Shown here: piece by piece, positions 18,176 through 27,262 of the stretch | Numbering within the stretch: position 1 is the stretch's first letter | Layout: every line of letters begins with the position of its first letter | Origin: Chloroflexota bacterium | GTDB taxonomy: Bacteria > Chloroflexota > Anaerolineae > Aggregatilineales > Phototrophicaceae | Assembly (NCBI GenBank): GCA_026707745.1 | Contig: JAPOWG010000104.1 | Span: forward strand, 62,001-126,000 | DNA: 64,000 nucleotides | Direction: 5' to 3' | Made by a program: the position numbers and the translations under genes | The notes under the pieces: model-generated | What the model was told of the DNA's origin: nothing | Seen by the model: only the letters and a program-made list of their open reading frames with translations | The model's database searches: none

Positions 18176-19516
18176 ATGGGTAGTTCTGACAAATTGGATC
18201 CAAGGCCAGCCTGGACCCGGCAACGGATATCGGAGGCGCTGGGTGAATCTGCAGTCCGGATTATCGCGACCATCGCAAAACACGCGCATGCGGAAAATAT
18301 CGTCATTTACCTGGCGGGCGGTGTCGTAAGGGACTTGGTGCTGGAGCGCGAGAATACAGACCTGGATTTCGTGCTGGAGGGCGATGCGATAGCCTTCGCT
18401 TATAATCTGGCGCGTATCTACGGGGGCGAAACTGAAAGACACATTCCCTTTGGGACCGCCAAGTGGAAACTCGATAGCGTAGCAATCAACAATTTGTCCG
18501 TGGGAAGCGGGGTGGTTCCCGCGGAAATTGATTTTGCGACCGCGCGAACGGAGGAGTACCTTGCGTCGGCCGCCTTGCCCGTGGTGGCGCCGGGCTTGAT
18601 CGCGCAAGATTTGCGACGCCGCGACTTCACAGTTAACGCGCTGGCGCTGCGAATTGAAGCCGGAGCACACCCCTGGCAGATGCTCGATCCCACAGACGGT
18701 TACAGCGATATCCTTGGCAAGAAGATCCGTGTTCTGCACGACCGGAGCTTTATCGACGATCCGACGCGGATTTTCCGGGCCTTCCGCTTCGCCAGCCGCT
18801 ACCGTTTTACAATTGAATCAGGCACGGCGGATTTCTTGCGCGAGGCGATTCCTGTCATCCAGCGCCTCAGTGGAGTGCGGATTCGCCATGAATTAGACTT
18901 GATTTTGCGCGAAGAATATCCCGAGCGCATTATCGCTGATCTGTCCGCGCTGGACATATTCGCGCAGATTCACGACTCTTTTCGTATCAGCTTGCGATCG
19001 GCCGAGCAATTCAAGCGATTGCGCGAACACATGCCTAAGCTGCCCGCGAACTCCGACGATATGGCCCGCTTAGGCTGGCATTTGCTCTTCTCAGGCATAG
19101 CGGAAGATGATGCGCTATTGATTTGCGCTCGCCTGGACTTGACGAGTGAATTATCCAGTTCTATCGCGGGATTCGCTCGCCTGCTGGCAAAGGTCGACTG
19201 GCTGGGAGCGTCCACTAACAAAGCCAGCGCAATCACGCGATTCCTCGATGGCATTTCGGCGACCGCTTTGCGCGCCGGCCTGATTTGCAACATTGATGAC
19301 CACTCGGTCAAAGAGCGCATGGAGCAATATATGGTGGACTGGCGCCATCGCCGGACCATCATTGACGGAAACGACTTGATTCGTGCCGGATTGACACCGG
19401 GACCAATCTATCGCGAAATCCTGGATAAGCTGCGGGGCGCCTGGATCGATGGCGAGATCGAGTCGGAGGATCAAGAGCGTGAACTTTTCTTGAAGATGGT
19501 CAAAGAAGCGCAGTAG
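18176..19516 (+). CDS. CCA tRNA nucleotidyltransferase/poly(A) polymerase family protein
   Basis: The 446-residue protein carries the class II nucleotidyltransferase head: YLAGGVVRDLVLE, NTDLDFVLEGDA with two metal-binding Asp, RRDFTVNALALR and DPTRIFRAFRFASRY. It probably adds or repairs the CCA end of tRNAs; poly(A) polymerase or A-adding partial activity is the alternative. No HD phosphohydrolase motif is visible in the C-terminal half. ATG 18176 is chosen over upstream starts because 93 bp of Arg-rich extension looks non-homologous. Confidence 0.82.
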   Translation: MGSSDKLDPRPAWTRQRISEALGESAVRIIATIAKHAHAENIVIYLAGGVVRDLVLERENTDLDFVLEGDAIAFAYNLARIYGGETERHIPFGTAKWKLDSVAINNLSVGSGVVPAEIDFATARTEEYLASAALPVVAPGLIAQDLRRRDFTVNALALRIEAGAHPWQMLDPTDGYSDILGKKIRVLHDRSFIDDPTRIFRAFRFASRYRFTIESGTADFLREAIPVIQRLSGVRIRHELDLILREEYPERIIADLSALDIFAQIHDSFRISLRSAEQFKRLREHMPKLPANSDDMARLGWHLLFSGIAEDDALLICARLDLTSELSSSIAGFARLLAKVDWLGASTNKASAITRFLDGISATALRAGLICNIDDHSVKERMEQYMVDWRHRRTIIDGNDLIRAGLTPGPIYREILDKLRGAWIDGEIESEDQERELFLKMVKEAQ

Positions 19517-19706
19517 CGTGGTTTTGCGGCCGATCGCTTCATGGAGGCGCTGTGCCTGAACTAGCCGAGTTGCTTCGCGCAACTGTCGCAATTGTCTTTA
19601 GCAGTTTCAACGACTTTGTATGCAACCATTTATCTTTAGGCAAGTTTCTCGTAAGCAATTATCGCTAGTCTAGGATTGCGTCAGTTATCCAAGAGGTTAT
19701 GCAACA

Positions 19707-21674
19707 ATGGAAAACGTCAGTTTTGGATTAGCCTTGGTGGCGGGATTTCTCTCGTTTATCTCGCCATGTGTGCTGCCGCTGGTTCCGGCCTATATCGGCT
19801 ATATGGGCGGAAGATTGACCCATAACGTGGCGCGGCAGACATCGGCGGGCGGCACTTCCGCGGTTGGGGTCACAGTGCGCCTGCAGATGCTGCTGCATGG
19901 CATCGCCTTTGTGCTGGGCTTTACCCTGATTTTCGTCCTGATCGGATTCCTTACGACGGCGCTCGCCAGCATCGCGGGGCAATTCGTCAGCACGTTCACG
20001 GAAAGCATCGGCCGCATTGGCGGACTTGTCATCATATTCTTCGGTTTGCAGTTTATGGGCGTGCTGCCACGGTTCTTCCGCTGGCTGCGGGCCAAGAGCA
20101 ATGCCGGTTTGCTCGACAATATACTGTTGAGCATCGTATTCGCCCTTGTTGCCAGCGTCGTGATTTACTGGGGATTGGTCGAGCAGATCGTCATCGTCCT
20201 GCCATTGGTGGCAGCGCTTGTCCTTGCCATGTTACTTAATGGCGCATTTGCCCAACCCGCGGTCTTTTGGAATCGCATTCTCGACCGAATGGATTTGATG
20301 ATCTACTCCGACACGCGCGGCGATGTCGCGGGATCAAGCCGTGAGGGACTGCTCGGTTCGGCCTTCATGGGTATGGTATTCTCCGCCGGCTGGACGCCCT
20401 GCATTGGTCCGCTCCTCGGTACCATACTCACCGTGGCTGCGGCAACAGGCGCTACGACCGGGGACATCGTTCAGGGCATGCTCCTGCTAAGTGCTTATTC
20501 GATCGGCCTTGGCATTCCCTTTGTCATCACTGCTCTGCTGATGAATAGCGCCCAGGGCATACTCCGGCGCCTGCAGCGACATATGCACAAGATCGAGCTA
20601 TTCAGCGGTACGCTGCTGATCCTAATCGGTTTGCTGGTTGCGAGCGGGCAATTGCAAAGCTTGAGCCAGACTTTCTCGCAGGGAGACTTTGCCGATTTTA
20701 CTTTTCGCGTCGAAGAATGTGGCGTGGGATATTTCGAGGGGCGCGTCGGGTTTAGTCATGTCGGCGCCTGCTTGAGCGGGACGCTAAGTCCTGTGGCCAT
20801 CAATCAAAGCGCTAGCGGAGTTTTCACGGACGACGTTTCCCGCTTGGAATACCTCTTCCATGCCGACGAAGGGACAGTCATCGACGTCGAGGTACGAGGG
20901 CTGGGAAACGAAGTACCAGATTTCACAGCGACGCTGTATTCACCAGCTGATGAGTCAATCGCGACATCGGACAAGGCTGGCAGCTTGATGGCAGATGACA
21001 TGTTCTATCCTTTGACGCAGATATCGCTCGAACAGGCCGGTTTGTATCGTCTTGCCTTGGAAAAGGGCGAAACGGACGCGCACGCGCGATTCCGCGTTAA
21101 AGCGCGAGAATCTCAGCCGCTGGCCTTGCCGGGAGACGATAGCGCCTCTGACAATGAAGGGGGCGCTTTGGGTTCGATCACTGCGCTAGCCGAGAACGCT
21201 TTGAGCAGTCTCAGCGACATCGCAGGTGAATTGGGTCCTACGGTTGGCTTGGCGGAAGGCAACCTGGCGCCCGATTTCACGATCACTACCGTTGACGGTC
21301 AAGAGCTGGCCTTATCCGATCTGCGCGGCAAGGTGGTCTTGCTCAATTTCTGGGGCACCTGGTGCGGTCCCTGCCGGCGGGAAATGCCGGAATTCCAGAA
21401 AGCCTACGAAGAATGGGGGGAAGAGGGATTCCTGATCCTGGCTATCGCCTACAATGATACTGAAGCCGCGATCAGGGACTTCCGCGATGAATTCGGCCTT
21501 ACGTTTCCCTTGGCGCTGGATGATAGCGGCGAGATCAACAACAGCTACGCCGTGCAGACTCGGCCCAGCACATACATCATCGGGCGCGATGGACTTGTCA
21601 GGACAAAACACTTCGGCATCATGACCGAGCCACAGCTACGGGAGCTATTCGATGACATGTTTCCGGAACATTAA
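19707..21674 (+). CDS. CcdA/DsbD-type membrane protein fused to a TlpA-like thioredoxin domain
   Basis: The 655-residue product joins three parts. Residues 1-320 form a CcdA-like thiol transporter with the paired cysteines in SPCVLPLVPAY and WTPCIGPLLG. Residues about 335-475 form a soluble beta-rich segment resembling a bacterial pre-peptidase C-terminal (PPC) domain. Residues about 515-655 are a TlpA/ResA-type thioredoxin with WCGPCRREMPEF near residue 550. CcdA passes electrons across the membrane to extracytoplasmic thioredoxins, here probably to its own domain. A second TlpA follows 32 bp later. Confidence 0.85.
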   Translation: MENVSFGLALVAGFLSFISPCVLPLVPAYIGYMGGRLTHNVARQTSAGGTSAVGVTVRLQMLLHGIAFVLGFTLIFVLIGFLTTALASIAGQFVSTFTESIGRIGGLVIIFFGLQFMGVLPRFFRWLRAKSNAGLLDNILLSIVFALVASVVIYWGLVEQIVIVLPLVAALVLAMLLNGAFAQPAVFWNRILDRMDLMIYSDTRGDVAGSSREGLLGSAFMGMVFSAGWTPCIGPLLGTILTVAAATGATTGDIVQGMLLLSAYSIGLGIPFVITALLMNSAQGILRRLQRHMHKIELFSGTLLILIGLLVASGQLQSLSQTFSQGDFADFTFRVEECGVGYFEGRVGFSHVGACLSGTLSPVAINQSASGVFTDDVSRLEYLFHADEGTVIDVEVRGLGNEVPDFTATLYSPADESIATSDKAGSLMADDMFYPLTQISLEQAGLYRLALEKGETDAHARFRVKARESQPLALPGDDSASDNEGGALGSITALAENALSSLSDIAGELGPTVGLAEGNLAPDFTITTVDGQELALSDLRGKVVLLNFWGTWCGPCRREMPEFQKAYEEWGEEGFLILAIAYNDTEAAIRDFRDEFGLTFPLALDDSGEINNSYAVQTRPSTYIIGRDGLVRTKHFGIMTEPQLRELFDDMFPEH

Positions 21675-21706
21675 CCGACGGATAGAGTCGGACTAATCTA
21701 TGTTGG

Positions 21707-22261
21707 ATGTCAGTGATTAGCAAGCTGATTCAAGTCGCGGTCGCGCTGCTTTGTTTGGGCGCGGCTGCCGTTGTTCTGCGCGACAATGGCCTGCCGACAA
21801 GCACTTCAAGTTCGCGCGAGTCGGGTCAGAGCCGCGCGCCGACAATCGGGGCTGCGGCGCCCTCGTTCACACTACGAACGCACAGGTTAGAAAATTTCAT
21901 TCTGCGTCCAGCGGGGGGCGCGACCGTGCTCAACTTTTGGGCGACCTGGTGCCAACCCTGTCGCGCCGAAATGAAGGAGTTGCAATCCTTGTTCGAGTCC
22001 AAACCCGAATCGCCACGCATAATAGCCGTCAATCTCGGTGAGACCTTCACAACTGTGCGAAAATGGGTCGGAGACTTGGGGCTAACGTATACTGTGCTGC
22101 TTGATCCGCAACTCACTGTGGCGTCGCTCTATGGGGTCCGTGGATTACCGACGACCTTTCTGCTTGATTCGCAGATGATGGTAAAAGGGATTTACTTTGG
22201 ACCAGTGAGCGCTGCTGAACTGCTCCGGAGCATAGACAGTCTCCCAATAGATCGTGGCTGA
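21707..22261 (+). CDS. TlpA/ResA-like thioredoxin, membrane-anchored
   Basis: The 184-residue protein has an N-terminal signal anchor (LIQVAVALLCLGAAAVVL) and a thioredoxin fold with WATWCQPCRAEM near residues 82-93. The cis-Pro segment is GLPTTFLLD. It probably acts outside the membrane as a thiol-disulfide reductase supplied by the CcdA fusion upstream, for instance in cytochrome c or cysteine-protein maturation. The DUF2085 gene starts 8 bp after its stop, so the three genes look like one operon. Confidence 0.8.
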   Translation: MSVISKLIQVAVALLCLGAAAVVLRDNGLPTSTSSSRESGQSRAPTIGAAAPSFTLRTHRLENFILRPAGGATVLNFWATWCQPCRAEMKELQSLFESKPESPRIIAVNLGETFTTVRKWVGDLGLTYTVLLDPQLTVASLYGVRGLPTTFLLDSQMMVKGIYFGPVSAAELLRSIDSLPIDRG

Positions 22262-22269
22262 ATCGTCAG

Positions 22270-23043
22270 ATGAATTCCATCATTTCCTGGTTGCGAAGGA
22301 TTGGTCACTTTGGCGCGCGCAAGTGGCTGTGGATCGTGATCAGCGCCCTTGGCATATACATCAGCTTGCCTTGGTTGGCGCCGACCCTGGCCAAGGCGGG
22401 TTTATACGGTCCCGCCGATTTTATCTATACGATTTATAGTCCCTTTTGCCACCAGTTCGCCTTTCGGTCGCCCTTCTTGTACGGTGAGCAGCTCTTCTAT
22501 CCGCGCAGCGCGGCCGGTACCAACTACAAGCCCTTTGAAGTATTCGCGATCGAGTCTCCTCGATTCCTCGATCAATATCGATATTGGCAGTCCGCTTATT
22601 ACGGCGGCGCAGCGACATTGACGCCGACGCTTGACGATTTGCAGGTCTTCAGCGTGGCGCAGCAATTCGCCGCGAGGCATTTCATCGGCGACGAGAGAGT
22701 TGGCTACAAAACCAGCCTCTGCGCGCGTGACCTGGCGATCTACACGATGATGTTCGTTGGCGGGCTGGTCTACTGGCGTTATCGCTGGCGCATTCGTCCC
22801 TTGCCACTGCTCGTTTACCTTTTCGTCGGTTTGGGACCCATCGCGCTGGATGGATTCAGCCAGTTGCTCAGCTATCCGCCATTTGAGTTTTGGCGAGTCA
22901 GAGAAACGGAACCGGTCTATCGGCTGGTCACTGGCGGGCTCTTCGGACTGATGAGCGCGTGGCTGGCCTTCCCGCATATCGAACGGTCCATGGACGACAT
23001 CGCCACAGGGCTCGGAGCGATTGACCGTAACGCGCTTGAGTAA
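22270..23043 (+). CDS. DUF2085 family membrane protein
   Basis: The 257-residue polytopic protein has the two signatures I associate with DUF2085: an FCHQ motif after the first spans (IYSPFCHQFAFRSPF) and SLCARDLAIYTMMFVG in the middle, followed by three hydrophobic segments. The function is not established. The conserved Cys/His residues and the position behind two thiol-redox genes hint at metal or thiol chemistry in the membrane. Confidence 0.7.
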   Translation: MNSIISWLRRIGHFGARKWLWIVISALGIYISLPWLAPTLAKAGLYGPADFIYTIYSPFCHQFAFRSPFLYGEQLFYPRSAAGTNYKPFEVFAIESPRFLDQYRYWQSAYYGGAATLTPTLDDLQVFSVAQQFAARHFIGDERVGYKTSLCARDLAIYTMMFVGGLVYWRYRWRIRPLPLLVYLFVGLGPIALDGFSQLLSYPPFEFWRVRETEPVYRLVTGGLFGLMSAWLAFPHIERSMDDIATGLGAIDRNALE

Positions 23044-23055
23044 GCGCTCGAGAGT

Positions 23056-23817
23056 CTAAGCCGAATCGGTATCGTCTTCCGGCTTGCTGAGGCGCGACAG
23101 TCTCGCATCCATATTCGGCTTGTCGCTTTTGCGCGGCTTTGGCGTTCGGGGATCTGGCTCTTCGTCAACGACGACGTCGAATCGCTCGTAATGCCCGGTG
23201 ATCTGCGACGGTTTGGGAACCGGCGAATTGTTTAGCAAGTTCTCCAAACTGGAGCGCGCTTCGTCCAGTTTGTCAGTGACCGCGCCAATAATCGAACTAC
23301 CCTGAGTATTGGACTCGGCGTCGTCCCGCGCATCCTCCACCGGGATACGTTTGCGCGCCGAACCCCGGCTTGCATCAGTTGTACGCGCCCCCGCTCTTCG
23401 CTCCTGGCTATCCAATGCCATCTCGACCGTCGTCATCTCCTGTATCAGATGCTGGGTTAACAGACGATGATCGCGCAATTCGGATTCGGCGATTGTCAAC
23501 TGCTGCTGCTTCAAATTCAGCTGGTTCTGAAGGCGTCGCGCGCCAAATTCGTCCCCCGCCCGCAGGACCTGATCAACCTGTTGATCCAGGTCCGCCACTT
23601 CGCGCATGAGGGATTCGATCTTCGCTTGCAGATCGTCCTCGTAGTCTATCGCCTCTTCTAGGCGTTGGCGCAAGGACTGCACCGATCGACGCGGGTTCTT
23701 TTCCGCGTCTTCGGCGTTCAGCTTGATGCGCGCCAAGGGGGACCTGGGATTCTTTCCCAGCAGGTCATTGACTTGTGCATTGACAAGGGTGTTTATCTTG
23801 TCGAATAGGCTTGACAT
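23056..23817 (-). CDS. PspA/IM30-like coiled-coil protein
   Basis: The 253-residue product starts SSLFDKINTLVNAQVNDLL, the amphipathic helix of PspA/Vipp1 proteins, followed by long heptad-like coiled coil to about residue 150. The last 100 residues are Arg/Pro/Asp-rich and look disordered, with no relative I can name. PspA-type proteins bind stressed membranes. ATG 23817 is chosen because it places the amphipathic helix at the N-terminus. It is convergent with the redox operon. Confidence 0.7.
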   Translation of the reverse strand: MSSLFDKINTLVNAQVNDLLGKNPRSPLARIKLNAEDAEKNPRRSVQSLRQRLEEAIDYEDDLQAKIESLMREVADLDQQVDQVLRAGDEFGARRLQNQLNLKQQQLTIAESELRDHRLLTQHLIQEMTTVEMALDSQERRAGARTTDASRGSARKRIPVEDARDDAESNTQGSSIIGAVTDKLDEARSSLENLLNNSPVPKPSQITGHYERFDVVVDEEPDPRTPKPRKSDKPNMDARLSRLSKPEDDTDSA

Positions 23818-23894
23818 CGTTTCCCATTTCCCTGGCGCAAATGCGTTCAACTACGCCTATTATAGCGCAAGTGAAGGGCATTGCGTTTTAAGCG

Positions 23895-25598
23895 TCATCC
23901 AGCTTGTGGGCAGTCGCCCCGCCAGTCCAGTCGATAAACTGCCATGTTTTGTCCTCCGGCATCCAGCGCCGCCCGTCCGCCAGTTGAAAACACGCGACAG
24001 AGTCGCTTGTCAGCGCCAGTCCCGCCCGGAATCTGGTCGGGAAAAGCAAAGAGGACCTGGACATCTCGTGACTCAAGCAGCGCCCATACGGCCTCTGTAT
24101 CGCGCAAAATGGGAATTATTTCGGGACTGAGTAATCCAGCCAGATCCAGTATGCCGCGCCGCGCAAAGTATCCAAAGGCCCCGATGTCATGACCCGCTAC
24201 CAAATCATCTTGCGCGACATTGGCGCTGATCCACTTCGCGGTCCGCACCATTTCCTCATTCACAATCGCAACATCGTCCCGGAACACCACCGGTCCGACC
24301 GCCAGCGTGAAGACGGCGCCACATGACAATGTCGCGCCCAGCCAGGTTCGCGACAGAATGCGACTGAACCGTCGCGAACGTAGATTGTTCATCGCATAGG
24401 CTAAACCGATGCCGCCGCATAAAACGATCGGGGGCAAGATCGGGATCATATACCTGCCATGCTGATACGCTGCCGGCAGCCGAGCCGCGTAGAGCAGGAC
24501 AAGCGCGGCAACCCATACTAAGGGCAGAATCGCGATCAATGTCGGAAGGCGGCATCGTCCACGGGCCGCAAGCCACGTGTATACCGCCAGTCCCGGTAGA
24601 ACAAGAAACTGCGCCCCGGCGCATACCGGAACCATGATACTGAGGATACGCGACAGGATTGGCGCTCCCAACAGGAGTTGCTGTTGTTGCAATTTCGCGG
24701 TGACGCTCGAAGGCAGCAAGGAGCCTGTCAACGTCCAGTTGAAATAGACATAGGGAAAGACGATAACAGCGAAGGTCAATAGCGCTATCGAACTATAAAC
24801 CACAAGTCGCGCGAAGGTTGTCTTTCGCAACTTGACAGCCGTCGCTCCGCCTAGGTCTGCCTGTGATTTTATGCCGGTAGCGAAAGGTTTTGCTTTGAGT
24901 GGAGCCGCTCGGCGGCAGCGAAAAGGTCTGCCCCGCTCACGCAAAATCGTAAGCGTACTCGTCGCATGAGCGACGCGGTTTACGGAAACGGGAGAGGCTT
25001 CGCTTGCGATTACGGAGACCAAGACAAGCGCGCTGAGCAGCATACCTTCCGGCCGCGTCAAGGTCACAAGGCCGGACAGTAGACCCAAGGTGATGGCATG
25101 CCCCGAACTTAGCGCGGACGAGCGGCCTAAGAAGATCCGCCAGGCCCAGTAAACCAGCGCCGTCGTCAGCAAGCAAAAGACGATCGTCTCCATACCCGCA
25201 ACTGCCGACCAAAGCAGGTGCCATGTTCCCAAGGTCAGGGCTGGGGGCAGCCAGGACCATCCCGCATTCCATGAACAGAACCGGACCGACATGCGCGCCA
25301 TCAACATCCCCAGTAATGCCAGCGCCGCCGCGCCAAGAGCAAAGGACCAGAGCGGATAGGCAACGCCTAGCTTATAGCCGATTGCCAACAATACGACAAA
25401 TAGCGGAGATGTTGTTGCGGCGCTTGGCGCGCCTGGCGCAAGCGACCATTCCCCGTGTTCCGCCAGATTACGGGCGTATCCTTGATGTATCCAACTGTCG
25501 TCCAGTGGGAAACCGCCACCGCCGCTCGCCTCGTAGAGTCCGACCAAGGCAAAAGAAACGATGAGAATCGTAAGATCAAGATGCTTTTGGCGAGTCAT
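23895..25598 (-). CDS. Polytopic glycosyltransferase-like membrane protein carrying an in-frame repeat
   Basis: The 567-residue protein has about ten membrane spans and an N-terminal first loop FPLDDSWIHQGYARNL, with the acidic pair seen in GT39/ArnT-like (GT-C) enzymes. They move sugars from polyprenyl-phosphate carriers outside the membrane. After the conserved LTRPEG helix comes a Cys/Arg-rich insert (SVNRVAHATSTLTILRERG onward) encoded entirely by repeat copy C. The frame stays open on both sides. ATG 25598 overlaps the upstream gene by 23 bp. The donor and acceptor are unknown. Confidence 0.72.
   Translation of the reverse strand: MTRQKHLDLTILIVSFALVGLYEASGGGGFPLDDSWIHQGYARNLAEHGEWSLAPGAPSAATTSPLFVVLLAIGYKLGVAYPLWSFALGAAALALLGMLMARMSVRFCSWNAGWSWLPPALTLGTWHLLWSAVAGMETIVFCLLTTALVYWAWRIFLGRSSALSSGHAITLGLLSGLVTLTRPEGMLLSALVLVSVIASEASPVSVNRVAHATSTLTILRERGRPFRCRRAAPLKAKPFATGIKSQADLGGATAVKLRKTTFARLVVYSSIALLTFAVIVFPYVYFNWTLTGSLLPSSVTAKLQQQQLLLGAPILSRILSIMVPVCAGAQFLVLPGLAVYTWLAARGRCRLPTLIAILPLVWVAALVLLYAARLPAAYQHGRYMIPILPPIVLCGGIGLAYAMNNLRSRRFSRILSRTWLGATLSCGAVFTLAVGPVVFRDDVAIVNEEMVRTAKWISANVAQDDLVAGHDIGAFGYFARRGILDLAGLLSPEIIPILRDTEAVWALLESRDVQVLFAFPDQIPGGTGADKRLCRVFSTGGRAALDAGGQNMAVYRLDWRGDCPQAG
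24904..24991 (+). repeat. 88-bp dispersed palindromic element, copy C, inside a gene
   Basis: This copy lies on the plus strand within a minus-strand glycosyltransferase gene, so it is opposite to the gene. It has both hairpins: GCCGC-TCG-GCGGC at 24904-24916 and CGTCGC-ATGA-GCGACG at 24960-24975. The gene reads through it as about 30 residues containing ILRERGRPFRCRRAA. Copy B's complement encodes an almost identical peptide in an intergenic setting. Confidence 0.9.
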
Positions 25599-27258
25599 GC
25601 AGGAACTCATACAGACCGGCATGTGGAAGGTCTTCCAAGAGAATCTGACGCAGGAATCTCGGAGGATCGTCAAGGTCGAACTGGAGCTTGCGCGGCGCGG
25701 CGCGCGCGAATCCGTCATCGGTCACGTTTTCCATCAGGATGTAGCCGACGTCGTATTTGGCAGCTATCTCGAAGGCAACATCAATGGATTCGTTAGGCAA
25801 AGAAACGCCAGTCATGCCCAACTGGTAATAGAGCCGCGCCGGATCATTGATCATGACGCGAGCATCGGCCGGCAGAACCGAATGGATGGCGGCGTAGGCA
25901 GCGGGAAGCGGCGGTTCTTGATCTATGCCGGCGCGGTCCGCGATCACAAGAGAAAGGGAAGCGCCGACGATCAACACCGTCATCGAATACAGGGGCTTGG
26001 TATGACCGCGATTCCATGACTCGCTTCGTTTGCCGATCCAGTTTATGGCGTCGTCCAAGCCCAAAACCCCCAAGGCCATCCAAAAGGGAAACAAGGCGGA
26101 GACGGCATGGAATAGGCCACCTCGGTAGCCCGGCAAAGGGAACAACAGACACATCAACAAGTGGATACCGATGGCGTAGAACCAGAAGCCGCCAAGAAGA
26201 GGATTTCGCCGTCTGCGCCAAAGGCCGATCAACATGAACGGCGCCAGCACGATCCCTCCCTCAACAGCGACAAACGTTCCGAGACCATTTGCTATGCCGA
26301 TAGCGCGCGTTCTCGCTAAAGTTTCGAGACCGTCAGCAAAAAAATTCCTCGGCGACGCATCGTTGGGATAGTTGAACAAATCGTCATATTCTTGGAACCA
26401 GATGGCTCGCAAGCCACCTTCGGGCAATACAGCGCCTGTCGCGTTCAGATTTCCTAGGAACCAGGGGAACATGGTAAGGATGTAACATGTCAAGATCAAA
26501 GCCGCATAAACGCCGCGATTCCAGCCTCTGTCTACGTAAGCCGCGTCGCTCGTGCGACGAGAAGGCTTACGATTTTGCGTGAGCGCCGCAAGCCTTTTCG
26601 CTGCCGCCGAGCGGCCACGCGAGCGCATTGCCGGCCCCCAAAGGCTGACCAAAAGCGCAGTGAACAGCATTAACACGCCGTCGGGACGTGTCAGGTGACA
26701 AAGCCCGGCGAATAGGCCGGACAAGGCGGCATACAGAACGCGATTCCCCTTCGATTTTGCCGACATGCCGATCAACAGCAGGCAGAGCGATCCAACAAGA
26801 GCGTAGGGGGCGAAGGTGTCAATCGCGCCCCAACGCGGCGCAAAGTAGCCTCCCATTACTGTCAGCAGACCCGCGACCCAGGCCTGCCGACGCCCGCCGC
26901 CCAGCAATAGCGCGAGAAGATACGCGACCAGTCCCGCCCCCGCCGTCGCCAGTACAAACAGGAACTGCGCTGCCTGGAAGCTATCCGGCGCCGCAAGCAG
27001 CGCCATGCCGATCGCCGCCAGCACTGATGTCAGGGGCATCCAGTAGCGATGCGAGGGCGCGGGCAAGCTTTCGGGAGCGTCGACATAGGTCCATAGATAG
27101 TGATCCACCAAGCCGTCGCCGGCATATAAGCTATTTGCCGCATTCAAATGATAGAAGCTGTCCGTGTAATTGGGCCCATTTGCGAAGAGCCTGGCCATCG
27201 CCCAGGCCATCAGAAGCGCAACGACCCCAAAGATTACAGCACCGCAATGCCTGCCCAT
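25576..27258 (-). CDS. Polytopic glycosyltransferase-like membrane protein carrying an in-frame repeat
   Basis: The 560-residue protein is a paralogue-like neighbour of the preceding gene. It has a first loop with YTDSFYHLNAANSLYAGDG, around ten spans, the same LTRPDG helix and a soluble C-terminal part. Immediately after that helix comes an Arg/Lys/Ala-rich cytoplasmic insert, RSAAAKRLAALTQNRKPSRR onward, encoded by repeat copy D in the gene's own orientation. It is probably a GT-C-type sugar transferase for cell-surface glycans. The ATG lies 4 bp after the HEAT-like gene upstream. Confidence 0.7.
   Translation of the reverse strand: MGRHCGAVIFGVVALLMAWAMARLFANGPNYTDSFYHLNAANSLYAGDGLVDHYLWTYVDAPESLPAPSHRYWMPLTSVLAAIGMALLAAPDSFQAAQFLFVLATAGAGLVAYLLALLLGGGRRQAWVAGLLTVMGGYFAPRWGAIDTFAPYALVGSLCLLLIGMSAKSKGNRVLYAALSGLFAGLCHLTRPDGVLMLFTALLVSLWGPAMRSRGRSAAAKRLAALTQNRKPSRRTSDAAYVDRGWNRGVYAALILTCYILTMFPWFLGNLNATGAVLPEGGLRAIWFQEYDDLFNYPNDASPRNFFADGLETLARTRAIGIANGLGTFVAVEGGIVLAPFMLIGLWRRRRNPLLGGFWFYAIGIHLLMCLLFPLPGYRGGLFHAVSALFPFWMALGVLGLDDAINWIGKRSESWNRGHTKPLYSMTVLIVGASLSLVIADRAGIDQEPPLPAAYAAIHSVLPADARVMINDPARLYYQLGMTGVSLPNESIDVAFEIAAKYDVGYILMENVTDDGFARAAPRKLQFDLDDPPRFLRQILLEDLPHAGLYEFLHDSPKAS
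26528..26615 (-). repeat. 88-bp dispersed palindromic element, copy D, inside a gene
   Basis: Read on the minus strand, this copy matches copies B and C over exactly 88 bp with a handful of substitutions. It retains GCCGC-TCG-GCGGC and CGTCGC-ACGA-GCGACG. It runs in the same direction as its host gene, the reverse of copy C, and adds about 30 residues to a cytoplasmic loop. Different reading frames of the element are open in the two genes. Confidence 0.9.
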
Positions 27259-27262
27259 AGGT

